A stretch of DNA of 5,764 bases from Leucobacter sp. (GCA_031178565.1 JAPSIU010000193.1:1-5764); one strand, 5' to 3'. Positions 1 to 5,362 are shown, counted from the first letter of the stretch. Numbers and translations are program-made. Notes: generated by a model from the sequence alone, not told the origin.

Positions 1-1
1 C

Positions 2-457
2 GCCGCGAGCATGCAGCCGACGCACTGCACCCATTTCACGAAGGCCGACGGCAGCGATGACTGGTCGCAGCGCCTCGGTGAGGAGCGCGCGCGGCGGGCC
101 TGGTGCACGCGTGACGTCCTCGACGCCGGAGCGGTCCTGGCGCTTGGTTCGGACTACCCGGTCGCCCCGTACGACGCATTGGCGATCATGGCCGACGCCC
201 AGCTGCGCCGTCCCGTCGAGGATCCGACTGCTCAGCCGGTCCTGCCGGAGCAGGGGCTGACCGCCGCCGAGGCGCTCGCCGGGTACACGACCGGCCCGCA
301 CCAGGCGATCGGGGAGCGGGGCGGGTTCCTCGCCGTCGGCGAGCCCGCAGAGTTCACGGTGCTCGAAGTCGACCCGCTCTCCGCGACTCCCGAGGAGCTG
401 GGCGAGGCCACGGTGCTGCTCACGGTCTCCGAGGGTCTCATCACCCACCGTGCCTGA
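2..457 (+). CDS. Amidohydrolase, YtcJ-like (amidohydrolase_3), C-terminal part only
   Basis: The frame is open from base 2, so the true start lies left of the window. The internal ATG at 11 is not the start, because it falls inside the conserved family motif ASMQPTH (bases 2-22). About 151 residues are visible, the C-terminal quarter or so of a family that is usually 500-550 residues. The visible pieces are the ASMQPTH strand with its histidine, then LDAGAVLALGSDYPV (bases 119-163), where the Asp of GSD is the expected metal/catalytic aspartate. After these come the helix with LTAAEALAGYT and the small beta-rich C-terminal domain (GEPAEFTVLEVDP). Members hydrolyse amide or related C-N bonds with bound metal in the cytosol; the substrate cannot be told from this fragment. 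It ends 93 bp before the aldolase start on the same strand, so the two may be co-transcribed. The family call is strong, the specific activity unknown. Confidence 0.85.
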   Translation, partial: AASMQPTHCTHFTKADGSDDWSQRLGEERARRAWCTRDVLDAGAVLALGSDYPVAPYDALAIMADAQLRRPVEDPTAQPVLPEQGLTAAEALAGYTTGPHQAIGERGGFLAVGEPAEFTVLEVDPLSATPEELGEATVLLTVSEGLITHRA

Positions 458-550
458 GGGGTGCGGCGAGGCGGTTATGGCGGACGGCGACACGATCCAC
501 AGTGCGAGCCCATCGGCTGCGCCGGGGCGCGGATGTGGTTCGATGGCGTC

Positions 551-1309
551 ATGACTGAAGCCATCGACACCCACCGCGCCCGCCTGGCCGCCGGAGAGAC
601 CTACAACGGACTGTGGATGATGACGACGAGCTCGGAGCTCGCGAGGATCGGGTCCTCTGCCGGCTTCGATTACGTGTGCCTCGACCTGCAGCACGGCTTC
701 GTCCGCGCCGACGACGTCGTGCGGCTCTCCGATGCGATCCGCGCGAGCGGTTCGGCCCTCGTCACGGCCAGGGTCGCCGCGAACCGATTCACCGAGATCG
801 GGATGCTCGCCGACGCCGGAGTCGAGGCGATCATCGTCCCGCTCGTCTCGACTGCCGCCGAGGCGGAGGCCGCCGCCGCGGCCCTCGACTACCCGAGTCG
901 CGGCGGAGATCGCTCGTGGGGTCCCACCAGCGAACTCATCGCCGGCGCCGTGCAGGACACCCGCGCCGAACGCCCGCTCCTGTTCGTCATGATCGAGAAC
1001 GAGGAGGGCCTGGCCAACGTCGAGGAGATCTGCGCGGTGCCCGGCGTCGACGGCGTCTACGTCGGCCCCGCGGACCTCGCCTTCGCCGTCGGGACCGTGC
1101 CCGGAGAACCGAACGACGCCCACGCCGAGGCGATCCTGCGGATTCGGCAGACCGCCGACGCCCACGGCAAGATCCCGGGCATCCACTGCGGCACCGGTGC
1201 GGAAGCGCACCTGCGCAAGGAGCAGGGATACCGCTTCATCACCTCGGCGGGAGACGTCGGGGCAGCCGTCCGCGGGTTCCGCGAGGACCTGCGCGTCGCG
1301 CGGGCGTGA
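551..1309 (+). CDS. HpcH/HpaI-family class II aldolase (2-oxo acid aldolase/lyase)
   Basis: This is a 252-residue protein of the usual length for the family (about 250-270), a TIM-barrel aldolase that cleaves 4-hydroxy-2-oxo acids to pyruvate or glyoxylate plus an aldehyde with a divalent metal. Visible motifs are the GLWMM strand at 20-24, FDYVCLDLQHG at 39-49 with candidate catalytic His48, Arg74 in VTARVAANR, and PLVSTAAEAEAAAAALDYPSR at 97-117. MIENEEGLANVEEI (147-160) and GVYVGPADLAFAVG (168-181) place Glu149 and Asp175, matching in type and position the metal ligands known for E. coli HpaI. The frame is open back to GTG 461, but ATG 551 is preferred because MTEAIDTHRARLAAG looks like a family N-terminus and the upstream codons do not. 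No good Shine-Dalgarno precedes 551, and ATG 533 is an alternative. The stop overlaps the IclR start. The exact substrate is unknown; breakdown of aromatic meta-cleavage products or sugar acids are both possible. Confidence 0.9.
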   Translation: MTEAIDTHRARLAAGETYNGLWMMTTSSELARIGSSAGFDYVCLDLQHGFVRADDVVRLSDAIRASGSALVTARVAANRFTEIGMLADAGVEAIIVPLVSTAAEAEAAAAALDYPSRGGDRSWGPTSELIAGAVQDTRAERPLLFVMIENEEGLANVEEICAVPGVDGVYVGPADLAFAVGTVPGEPNDAHAEAILRIRQTADAHGKIPGIHCGTGAEAHLRKEQGYRFITSAGDVGAAVRGFREDLRVARA

Positions 1310-2040
1310 GCACCTCCGGCGGCGACCGCGACACCGCGCTGGTCCGCGGGCTCAAGATTCTCACCAGGATCGCGGAGACCGGGGAGACCAACGCGAAGGA
1401 GCTGGCCGCGGACCTGGAGCTGCCGCTGTCGACGACCTACCGATACCTCAAGACCCTGCGCGACTTCGACCTCGTCGAGGAGTTCGACGGGCGCTACCTG
1501 CCGAGTTCGCGGCTGAGCTCCTGGTCGGGGCACAATCCCACCCGCTCCCACCTCCTCGAGGTGGGGCACCCCTTCCTGCGCAGGCTCAGCGCAAGGACCG
1601 GGCGCACCTCCGTGCTGGCGGTGCGAGAGGGACGCAACGCCGTATGCCTGCGGCAGTTCGCCCCGGACGAGGACGCCGACATCGCGTTCCGCACCTACGA
1701 GGTCCTGCCGCTGGACCGCGGCGCCGGCCAGCGGGTGCTGCTCGCCCATGCGCCGTCCCAGATCATCGCCGAGGTCGTCGCCGAGTCCGAGGAGCCGCGC
1801 GAGCGTCTGCTCTCTGCGCTGCAGGCGATCCGTCAGGACGGCTGCGCCCACTCGCGCAGTCAGCTCCGCGCGGGCGCGACCGCCCTCGCCATGCCCGTCA
1901 TCGTCCGCGGTGAGGTGCTGTGCTCGCTGACCCTGGCCGGGCACACGGAGCGGTTCGGTGCGAACACCGTGCGAACGCTGACCCCGATCCTCGCCGAGGC
2001 GGTCGAGCAGCTGCGGGATGAGCTCGAGGAATCGTGCTGA
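1306..2040 (+). CDS. IclR-family transcriptional regulator
   Basis: The product is 244 residues, within the normal IclR range though at the short end. Residues 9-63 form the N-terminal winged helix-turn-helix: ALVRGLKILTRIAE, then NAKELAADLELPLSTTYRYLKTL with the recognition helix near 41-51, then the wing FDGRYLP. Residues about 75-240 form the IclR effector-binding domain, with VLPLDRGAGQRVLLAHAP (133-150) in place of the usual LPLHATALGKALLA segment and the core strand pair ATALAMPVIVRGEVLCSLTL (191-210). Such proteins bind operators as dimers or tetramers and respond to small aromatic or organic acids. The start is GTG 1306, whose last two bases belong to the aldolase TGA (GTGA overlap), implying translational coupling and co-expression with the aldolase. 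Likely targets are its own operon and perhaps the downstream P450. The last seven codons, stop included, are part of a direct repeat found again at 3933-3957. Confidence 0.92.
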   Translation: MSTSGGDRDTALVRGLKILTRIAETGETNAKELAADLELPLSTTYRYLKTLRDFDLVEEFDGRYLPSSRLSSWSGHNPTRSHLLEVGHPFLRRLSARTGRTSVLAVREGRNAVCLRQFAPDEDADIAFRTYEVLPLDRGAGQRVLLAHAPSQIIAEVVAESEEPRERLLSALQAIRQDGCAHSRSQLRAGATALAMPVIVRGEVLCSLTLAGHTERFGANTVRTLTPILAEAVEQLRDELEESC

Positions 2041-2044
2041 GGGG
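2020..2044 (+). repeat. Left copy of 25-bp direct repeat (3' end of iclR), putative attachment site
   Basis: This copy comprises the last seven IclR codons (Glu-Leu-Glu-Glu-Ser-Cys-stop) plus GGGG. It reads gagctcgaggaatcgt, then G, then ctgagggg. The copy at 3933-3957 is identical except for A at that single position, so 24 of 25 bases match. Outside these limits the two flanks diverge at once on both sides. A repeat of this length flanking a GC-discordant segment, with one copy completing a host gene, is what site-specific integration into a gene 3' end leaves behind. The repeat is directly seen; the attachment-site role is inferred. Confidence 0.75.
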
Positions 2045-2166
2045 GACCTTCTCATCGGTTCGGTGGCCGCGGAGACCCGGCCTTCTCGGCTATCGATCTC
2101 TTCGATGACGGTTATCGCACGAAATCGACCGTCAGCGTGAACGGGGAGACGAGCACGTCCAGGGTC

Positions 2167-2182
2167 GATGCTCAGTGACCGC
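2167..2182 (+). repeat. 16-bp direct repeat, copy 1
   Basis: The sequence gatgctcagtgaccgc recurs at 2219-2234 with one substitution (gatggtcagtgaccgc), 52 bp apart. It lies about 120 bp inside the left 25-bp repeat. Because the spacing is not a multiple of three, it is not a simple coding repeat. Paired short repeats just inside an element end can be arm-type recombinase or regulator sites, but nothing here proves that. Confidence 0.45.
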
Positions 2183-2218
2183 ACGCGCGGTGCTCGAGTA
2201 GGAGTCGATGGATTTCGC

Positions 2219-2234
2219 GATGGTCAGTGACCGC
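2219..2234 (+). repeat. 16-bp direct repeat, copy 2
   Basis: This is the second copy of the repeat at 2167-2182, with 15 of 16 bases matching (gatggtcagtgaccgc). In this copy ATG GTC AGT GAC CGC opens a very short frame that closes at TAA 2250, while the first copy reads ATG CTC AGT GAC CGC. Both therefore begin Met-(Leu/Val)-Ser-Asp-Arg, which might instead reflect two fragments of one duplicated coding end. Confidence 0.45.
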
Positions 2235-2251
2235 TACCGCTATGTCGACTA

Positions 2252-2271
2252 ATCGGTGAAAACCGATCGGT
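2252..2271. other. Small hairpin with GAAA loop overlapping a 10-bp palindrome
   Basis: ATCGGT (2252-2257) and ACCGAT (2262-2267) form a perfect 6-bp stem closing a GAAA loop. The 3' arm also begins the self-complementary ACCGATCGGT (2262-2271). No T-tract follows (next bases cttgtcgtgg), so it is a poor intrinsic terminator. It could be a weak terminator for iclR, a dimeric regulator site, or chance. Confidence 0.3.
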
Positions 2272-2496
2272 CTTGTCGTGGGATTGCCAGGGATCTCTGG
2301 AAACGAGGGTGTCGGGCACAGAAGCTAGCGGAAATTTGGACGGCGAAACCTCAGGAAATGCCGGGATTGCGTTCTATCCGAAAGAATATTAAGCAGACGA
2401 ATTTCCGTCATGACTGACTTCTTTGACCTATCGGATGCGTGCGAGCGCCGAAGTACATGCTACTGCAGGCTGGCAACTCGAGAATCGACAGTCTGA

Positions 2497-2652
2497 CCAG
2501 TTGGACGGGACTCTCTCGAACCCTGCTGTCGAACGTTCCCCAACGACCAGCAGTCACCTTCGGGCAACACGTTGCTTTACTTCGCCTAGGCCCTCGATCA
2601 ACACCTGGCCGAACTCGAGAACTTGCGAACAGAGGGCGAGCGGTCGGGTTGA
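2497..2652 (+). pseudogene. Possible decayed coding fragment with an in-frame TAG
   Basis: One frame between TGA 2494 and TGA 2650 reads like protein: RDSLEPCCRTFPND, then SGNTLLYFA, a TAG at 2587-2589, then ALDQHLAELENLRTEGERSG. The tail has a regular amphipathic helix or coiled-coil pattern, and the TAG is one base from CAG (Gln), which would fit that pattern. There is no start codon or ribosome binding site. I do not recognise the family. It may be the C-terminus of a lost element gene, such as a recombinase or mobilisation protein, or may be accidental. Confidence 0.25.
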
Positions 2653-2670
2653 ACGTGGGCGCGATATAGG

Positions 2671-3747
2671 TTATTCAAACTCATCCCGGAGGAACTCATC
2701 CCGAAGGTCACGTAGTCTTTGTTTCCAGTCGATGTTTTCTGATGATTCGGCCTCACATACGTTCAGAAAGCGAACCATGCGCGAGCTCCCCCATGCGTCA
2801 CGTAAAAGCTGGAGGTTCATCTCCACGACTTCGAAGGCGCGGCGGCGCGCTCCTTCCTCGTGTTTGGACAGCGAGTCCAACAAAATATCGAGACTTGCGG
2901 GATCGATCTTTCCGACAGATAATACCAACCGGTGCGACAGTCCGATATCATCGGAGCCCGCTGAAATTTCTGCAAGTTCTCGGATGGTGTCGCTATTCAG
3001 TGGAAGCTGCAATAACGTCGGAAGTAATGTGAATCCAAGCCTCTGCACGCCCTGCTCTTTTGATCGGCATACGTCAATGATAAATTGAGTATTCTGAACC
3101 CCGCCGGCTGCCAGCCGGCGCAAAGCAATAGTTCGCTCCATCTTGCTTGCGCCGTATTCATCGAGCGCTATTCTTTGCAGTCGCTCTATTTGCGGCACTG
3201 AAAGTGGTTGTTCATCACTCAATGAGGCTAGAAGCGATTCCTTTTCGTACCGGTCCTGTAGGAGTCCCAGCGCGTTCTCGAATAAATCTGCAAGTCCGCG
3301 GCGAAGAACTACTTCAAAGGTGGGGTAAGTGAACGGGCGAGGGGTCAGTTGATACTTTGAGGTGACTAAGCTGAAAAGGCTAACTATTCCTTCTTCATCT
3401 TGAGAAAACTGGGAAGAATCCAAAGACTTATGAATGATGAATTCGGTCTTCTGCAAAGTGCTATCTAAAACGAGGAATATAAACGGTTTTCCGCAATACA
3501 GTGCTTCTTCTAATTCGGTCTCCCAGGTCACATCTCCGTACTTCTCCAGGAGCACAAACACGCAGGCGTCTACCTTTTTTACCGACATTCGCGAGTTCAT
3601 TGCCCATTTCGAACTCAGGGAATTTGCATAATAGATGTTGCCATCTTTATACCAGAGAGGATGCGCGCCGAAATCAGTTGCAACGGTATAGAATGACTGC
3701 TTTAGTCCGTGCACATCATGAGCTCCGCAAAGCATAATCTGAAGCAT
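2671..3747 (-). CDS. Islet-borne protein: N-terminal TIR/DUF4062-like Rossmann segment plus long helical (HEAT-like?) region
   Basis: The product is 358 residues, with no confident family match by eye. Residues 1-100 alternate strands and helices: MLQIMLCGAHDVHGL opens like a nucleotide-handling Rossmann strand, and SVKKVDACVFVLLEKYGDV (55-73) is followed by TWETELEEALYCGKPFIFLVLD (74-95). The pattern of buried strand, YG, S/T-x-x-x-E and then GKPfi is shared by TIR, DUF4062 and deoxyribosyltransferase-like domains, in which a Glu is catalytic; Glu78, Glu80 or Glu81 are candidates. From about 150 to the end the chain is nearly all helical with repeated leucine-rich helices (for example TLLPTLLQLPL, ASLDILLDSLSKHEEGARRRAF), HEAT/armadillo-like. 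There is no signal peptide or membrane segment, so it is probably cytosolic. ATG 3747 is chosen because AAAGGAG sits 5 bases upstream; GTG 3753 overlaps that site. Base composition is unlike the neighbours, indicating transfer. A role in defence or nucleotide signalling is inference only. Confidence 0.8.
   Translation of the reverse strand: MLQIMLCGAHDVHGLKQSFYTVATDFGAHPLWYKDGNIYYANSLSSKWAMNSRMSVKKVDACVFVLLEKYGDVTWETELEEALYCGKPFIFLVLDSTLQKTEFIIHKSLDSSQFSQDEEGIVSLFSLVTSKYQLTPRPFTYPTFEVVLRRGLADLFENALGLLQDRYEKESLLASLSDEQPLSVPQIERLQRIALDEYGASKMERTIALRRLAAGGVQNTQFIIDVCRSKEQGVQRLGFTLLPTLLQLPLNSDTIRELAEISAGSDDIGLSHRLVLSVGKIDPASLDILLDSLSKHEEGARRRAFEVVEMNLQLLRDAWGSSRMVRFLNVCEAESSENIDWKQRLRDLRDEFLRDEFE
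2678..2707. repeat. 15-bp tandem duplication at the 3' end of the - strand islet gene
   Basis: Two adjacent 15-bp units, aactcatcccggagg (2678-2692) and aactcatcccgaagg (2693-2707), differ at one base. On the - strand they encode the repeated C-terminal tail LRDEFLRDEFE. The in-frame duplication lengthens a charged terminal helix by five residues and does not disrupt the gene. Confidence 0.7.
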
Positions 3748-3752
3748 GATCA

Positions 3753-3759
3753 CTCCTTT
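3753..3759 (-). promoter_or_regulatory. Ribosome binding site deciding the start of the islet gene
   Basis: On the - strand this reads AAAGGAG, with 5 bases (TGATC) before ATG 3747. The site overlaps the alternative GTG codon at 3753-3751, so ATG 3747 is the better start. Confidence 0.7.
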
Positions 3760-3808
3760 GCCTGCGCCCTGGAGGCGAGTCGTGTAGTCGACATCGTTGT
3801 CTTCTTGA

Positions 3809-3814
3809 TTTATA
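3809..3814 (-). promoter_or_regulatory. Possible -10 element for the islet gene
   Basis: On the - strand this reads TATAAA within gtgTATAAATC, 61 bases upstream of ATG 3747, in an AT-richer patch of the islet. No good -35 hexamer is visible at 16-18 bases, so the promoter assignment is weak. Confidence 0.25.
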
Positions 3815-3869
3815 CACCATTTCTGCCTGCAGTGATAGTCGATAGTAGGAATATCAGGGATTGCCGTAG

Positions 3870-3890
3870 AACGATTCTTTGATGATCGTT
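3870..3890. promoter_or_regulatory. Inverted repeat near the right end of the islet
   Basis: AACGAT (3870-3875) and ATCGTT (3885-3890) are perfect inverted copies separated by 9 bases. They lie about 120 bp upstream of the islet gene start and 43 bp inside the right direct repeat. The spacing fits a dimeric regulator or recombinase accessory site. A 6-bp arm can arise by chance. Confidence 0.25.
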
Positions 3891-3932
3891 GCTCTGACCC
3901 CTCTCGAAAGTTTGAAACGTGCTGAGATCGGG

Positions 3933-3957
3933 GAGCTCGAGGAATCGTACTGAGGGG
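3933..3957 (+). repeat. Right copy of 25-bp direct repeat, putative attachment site
   Basis: This copy matches 2020-2044 at 24 of 25 bases; the single difference, A at 3949 for G at 2036, would change the last IclR codon from Cys to Tyr. In its own frame it is preceded by sense codons from ATG 3882, giving ALTPLESLKRAEIGELEES-Tyr-stop. This weakly resembles the IclR C-terminus LTPILAEAVEQLRDELEES-Cys-stop. The copy may therefore be a second gene end brought by the element, or a relic of a duplicated gene. Confidence 0.75.
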
Positions 3958-4012
3958 CGTTCCCAGCCGCTGAGAATCGAAGTCGCTCGTACCGCTGTCG
4001 CCTCATACTCTT

Positions 4013-4030
4013 CAGAGAACTCTCGCTCTG
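4013..4030. promoter_or_regulatory. Inverted repeat upstream of the P450 gene
   Basis: CAGAG (4013-4017) and CTCTG (4026-4030) are inverted and spaced by 8 bases, 45 bp upstream of the P450 start in the short host intergenic segment (3958-4075). The position suits an operator, perhaps for the adjacent IclR protein, but the arms are short and no second copy was found elsewhere. Confidence 0.2.
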
Positions 4031-4064
4031 GTCGATGCGGGAGGCACCGCGCGAACCGAGCAAC

Positions 4065-4069
4065 GGAGG
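4065..4069 (+). promoter_or_regulatory. Ribosome binding site of the P450 gene
   Basis: GGAGG lies 6 bases before ATG 4076. It is a strong match that fixes this start. Confidence 0.8.
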
Positions 4070-4075
4070 TCATCA

Positions 4076-5281
4076 ATGGCGCCCCTGACGTCCACCGTCC
4101 CCGTCCTTGACGACGACCCCTACTCGTTCGAGATCCTCACCGATCCCTATCCGTTCTTCGACCGCCTCCGGTCCGCCGGGCCAGGCGTCTGGCTGCGCGC
4201 CCACGAGGTGCACGCCTTCGGCCGCGACGCCGAGGTGCGTGAGATCCTCGAGGACCATCGCACGTTCATCTCCGGCGCAGGGGTCGGCAACGTCAACACC
4301 CACCATTACCCGCCGCTGCGCACACCCGGCATCCTCGAGGTCGACCCGCCCATCCACACCCGGATGCGCGCGGCGATGGACGGCGTCATCGTACCGAAGC
4401 GTCTCCGACCTCGGCGGAAGGACTTCGCCGCCTTCGCCAAGGAGGTCATCGACGAGGTGCTCTCGGCGAGCAACGGTGAGTTCGACGCCGCCCGCCTGGC
4501 CGAGGCGTACGTCCTTCGTGTCTTCGGCGACGCCGTCGGCATCCCGCGCGAGGGCCGCGAGGAGAACCTCCTCGCGCAGGGTGCCGCGAACTTCTCCACC
4601 TTCGGACCGCAGAACGAGATCGCCCGGAGATGGATCGCCTCGGCCGGGGGAACGTACGACTGGGTGCTCGAGAACTGTGCCCGGGAGGTCCTCGACCCGT
4701 CCGGGATGGGGGCGCAGATCTGGGAGTTCGCCGACTCCGGCGACATCGACGCCGACGAGGCGACTCTCCTTGTCCGGGCGCTCCTGTCGGCCGGACTCGA
4801 CACCACGATCTTCGCCATCACCAACACCCTGCGCGTGCTCTCCCTCCATCCCGAGCAGTACGCGAAGATCCACGCCGAACCGCGCAGCGTCAAGTACGCG
4901 ATCGACGAGTCCTTCCGCTTCGAGAGCCCCTTCCAGTCCTTCTACCGCACGACGAGTCGGGCCACCGTTCTCGGCGGAGTCGAGCTGCCCGCCGACACGA
5001 AGGTCCTCGTCTTCCCCGGCAGCGCCAACCGGGACGAGTCGAAGTGGGGCGACGATGCCCACCTCTACGATGCGAGCCGCGACGCCAGCGGCCACCTCAC
5101 CTTCGGCATGGGCATCCACCAGTGCGTGGGGCAGCCGATCTCACGGATGGAGATGGACGCCCTGCTCTCGGCATTCGTCACGCGCATCGCGATGATCGAA
5201 CCCACAGCGGAGGCGCAGCCGCTCATCCACACCACTCTCCGCAGCTACGACTCGGTGCCGCTGCGCGTGATCCCTGCTTGA
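4076..5281 (+). CDS. Cytochrome P450, CYP199-like (para-substituted benzoate oxidation)
   Basis: The protein is 401 residues, a full-length soluble bacterial P450 (usual range 390-420). Landmarks in order are the helix-C segment DPPIHTRMR (90-98), I-helix LLSAGLDTT (236-244) with the Asp242-Thr243 oxygen-activating pair, ESFR (278-281) as the ExxR motif, FESPFQSFYRTT (282-293), and SANRDESKWGDDAHLYD (316-332). The heme loop is FGMGIHQCVG (343-352), with Cys350 as the iron ligand. The stretches RFESP, RTT and SANRD and the ending resemble CYP199A enzymes, which O-demethylate or hydroxylate 4-substituted benzoates. By alignment from memory, Arg234 and Ser238 match the CYP199A4 carboxylate-side Arg243 and Ser247, but Ala235 replaces Ser244. 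A ferredoxin and reductase would be needed, and none is in view. The gene has its own strong ribosome binding site, follows the islet, and lies 93 bp before the lyase. The P450 call is certain, the substrate inferred. Confidence 0.93.
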   Translation: MAPLTSTVPVLDDDPYSFEILTDPYPFFDRLRSAGPGVWLRAHEVHAFGRDAEVREILEDHRTFISGAGVGNVNTHHYPPLRTPGILEVDPPIHTRMRAAMDGVIVPKRLRPRRKDFAAFAKEVIDEVLSASNGEFDAARLAEAYVLRVFGDAVGIPREGREENLLAQGAANFSTFGPQNEIARRWIASAGGTYDWVLENCAREVLDPSGMGAQIWEFADSGDIDADEATLLVRALLSAGLDTTIFAITNTLRVLSLHPEQYAKIHAEPRSVKYAIDESFRFESPFQSFYRTTSRATVLGGVELPADTKVLVFPGSANRDESKWGDDAHLYDASRDASGHLTFGMGIHQCVGQPISRMEMDALLSAFVTRIAMIEPTAEAQPLIHTTLRSYDSVPLRVIPA

Positions 5282-5362
5282 GATCATGCCCGCTCACCCG
5301 CCCGCGAACCGGTGACCGCCCCGGTGCCACCCCTGCACCATCCCGAATCATGCACCACCTCG

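Larger units (their letters stand above)
2041..2670. other. 630-bp stretch without a convincing gene (left arm of the islet)
   Basis: Only short or broken frames occur here. In the frame that continues past the iclR stop there are 45 sense codons, including FGGRGDPAFSAIDLFDDGY, before TGA at 2176. A 53-codon basic frame with a GTG start spans 2256-2417 but has no Shine-Dalgarno. A protein-like frame with an internal TAG lies at 2497-2652. The stretch also holds a 16-bp direct repeat and a GAAA-loop hairpin, both listed separately. No tRNA, CRISPR or strong terminator was seen. It lies between the convergent ends of iclR and the - strand gene, and looks like decayed DNA rather than an active gene. 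Confidence 0.5.
2045..3932. mobile_element. Putative acquired islet inserted at the 3' end of the iclR gene
   Basis: The segment is 1,888 bp between the two 25-bp repeats. Its composition is clearly lower in GC than both flanks: 3361-3420 has 24 G+C in 60, against 43 in 60 at 4321-4380 in the P450 gene. It carries one intact gene, on the opposite strand to every other gene in the window. No integrase, transposase or terminal inverted repeats could be found. It may be a non-autonomous cargo element mobilised in trans, the remnant of a larger island whose recombinase was deleted, or the product of recombination between duplicated iclR ends. The left third (to about 2240) is closer to host composition than the gene itself, so the islet may be composite. 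Confidence 0.55.

Noticed and set aside
461..550. N-terminal extension of the aldolase to GTG 461
   Set aside because: The extra 30 residues do not look like the family, and GTG 461 sits only three bases after the preceding stop codon.
2041..2178. 45 sense codons continuing in frame after the iclR stop
   Set aside because: It reads plausibly in places but has no start, the iclR stop is sound, and the IclR product already has full length. Read-through is not supported.
1057..2184. Long - strand frame antisense to the aldolase and iclR
   Set aside because: High-GC codon bias often opens such mirror frames. The + strand proteins have clear family motifs over the whole stretch.
2256..2417. 53-codon basic frame with a GTG start (excisionase-sized)
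   Set aside because: No Shine-Dalgarno, no recognisable helix-turn-helix motif, and the start lies inside the hairpin. Too weak to call a gene.
2423..3088. Open + strand frame of 221 codons
   Set aside because: Most of it is antisense to the better-supported - strand gene, its product is serine/arginine-rich and low-complexity, and it has no ribosome binding site.
4073..5119. Long - strand frame antisense to the P450
   Set aside because: It is the mirror of the P450 codon pattern. The + strand product has the heme loop, ExxR and I-helix motifs.
5308..5327. ACCGG...CCGGT inverted repeat between the P450 and lyase genes as a terminator
   Set aside because: Only a 5-bp stem with no T-tract. 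The short spacing fits co-transcription better.
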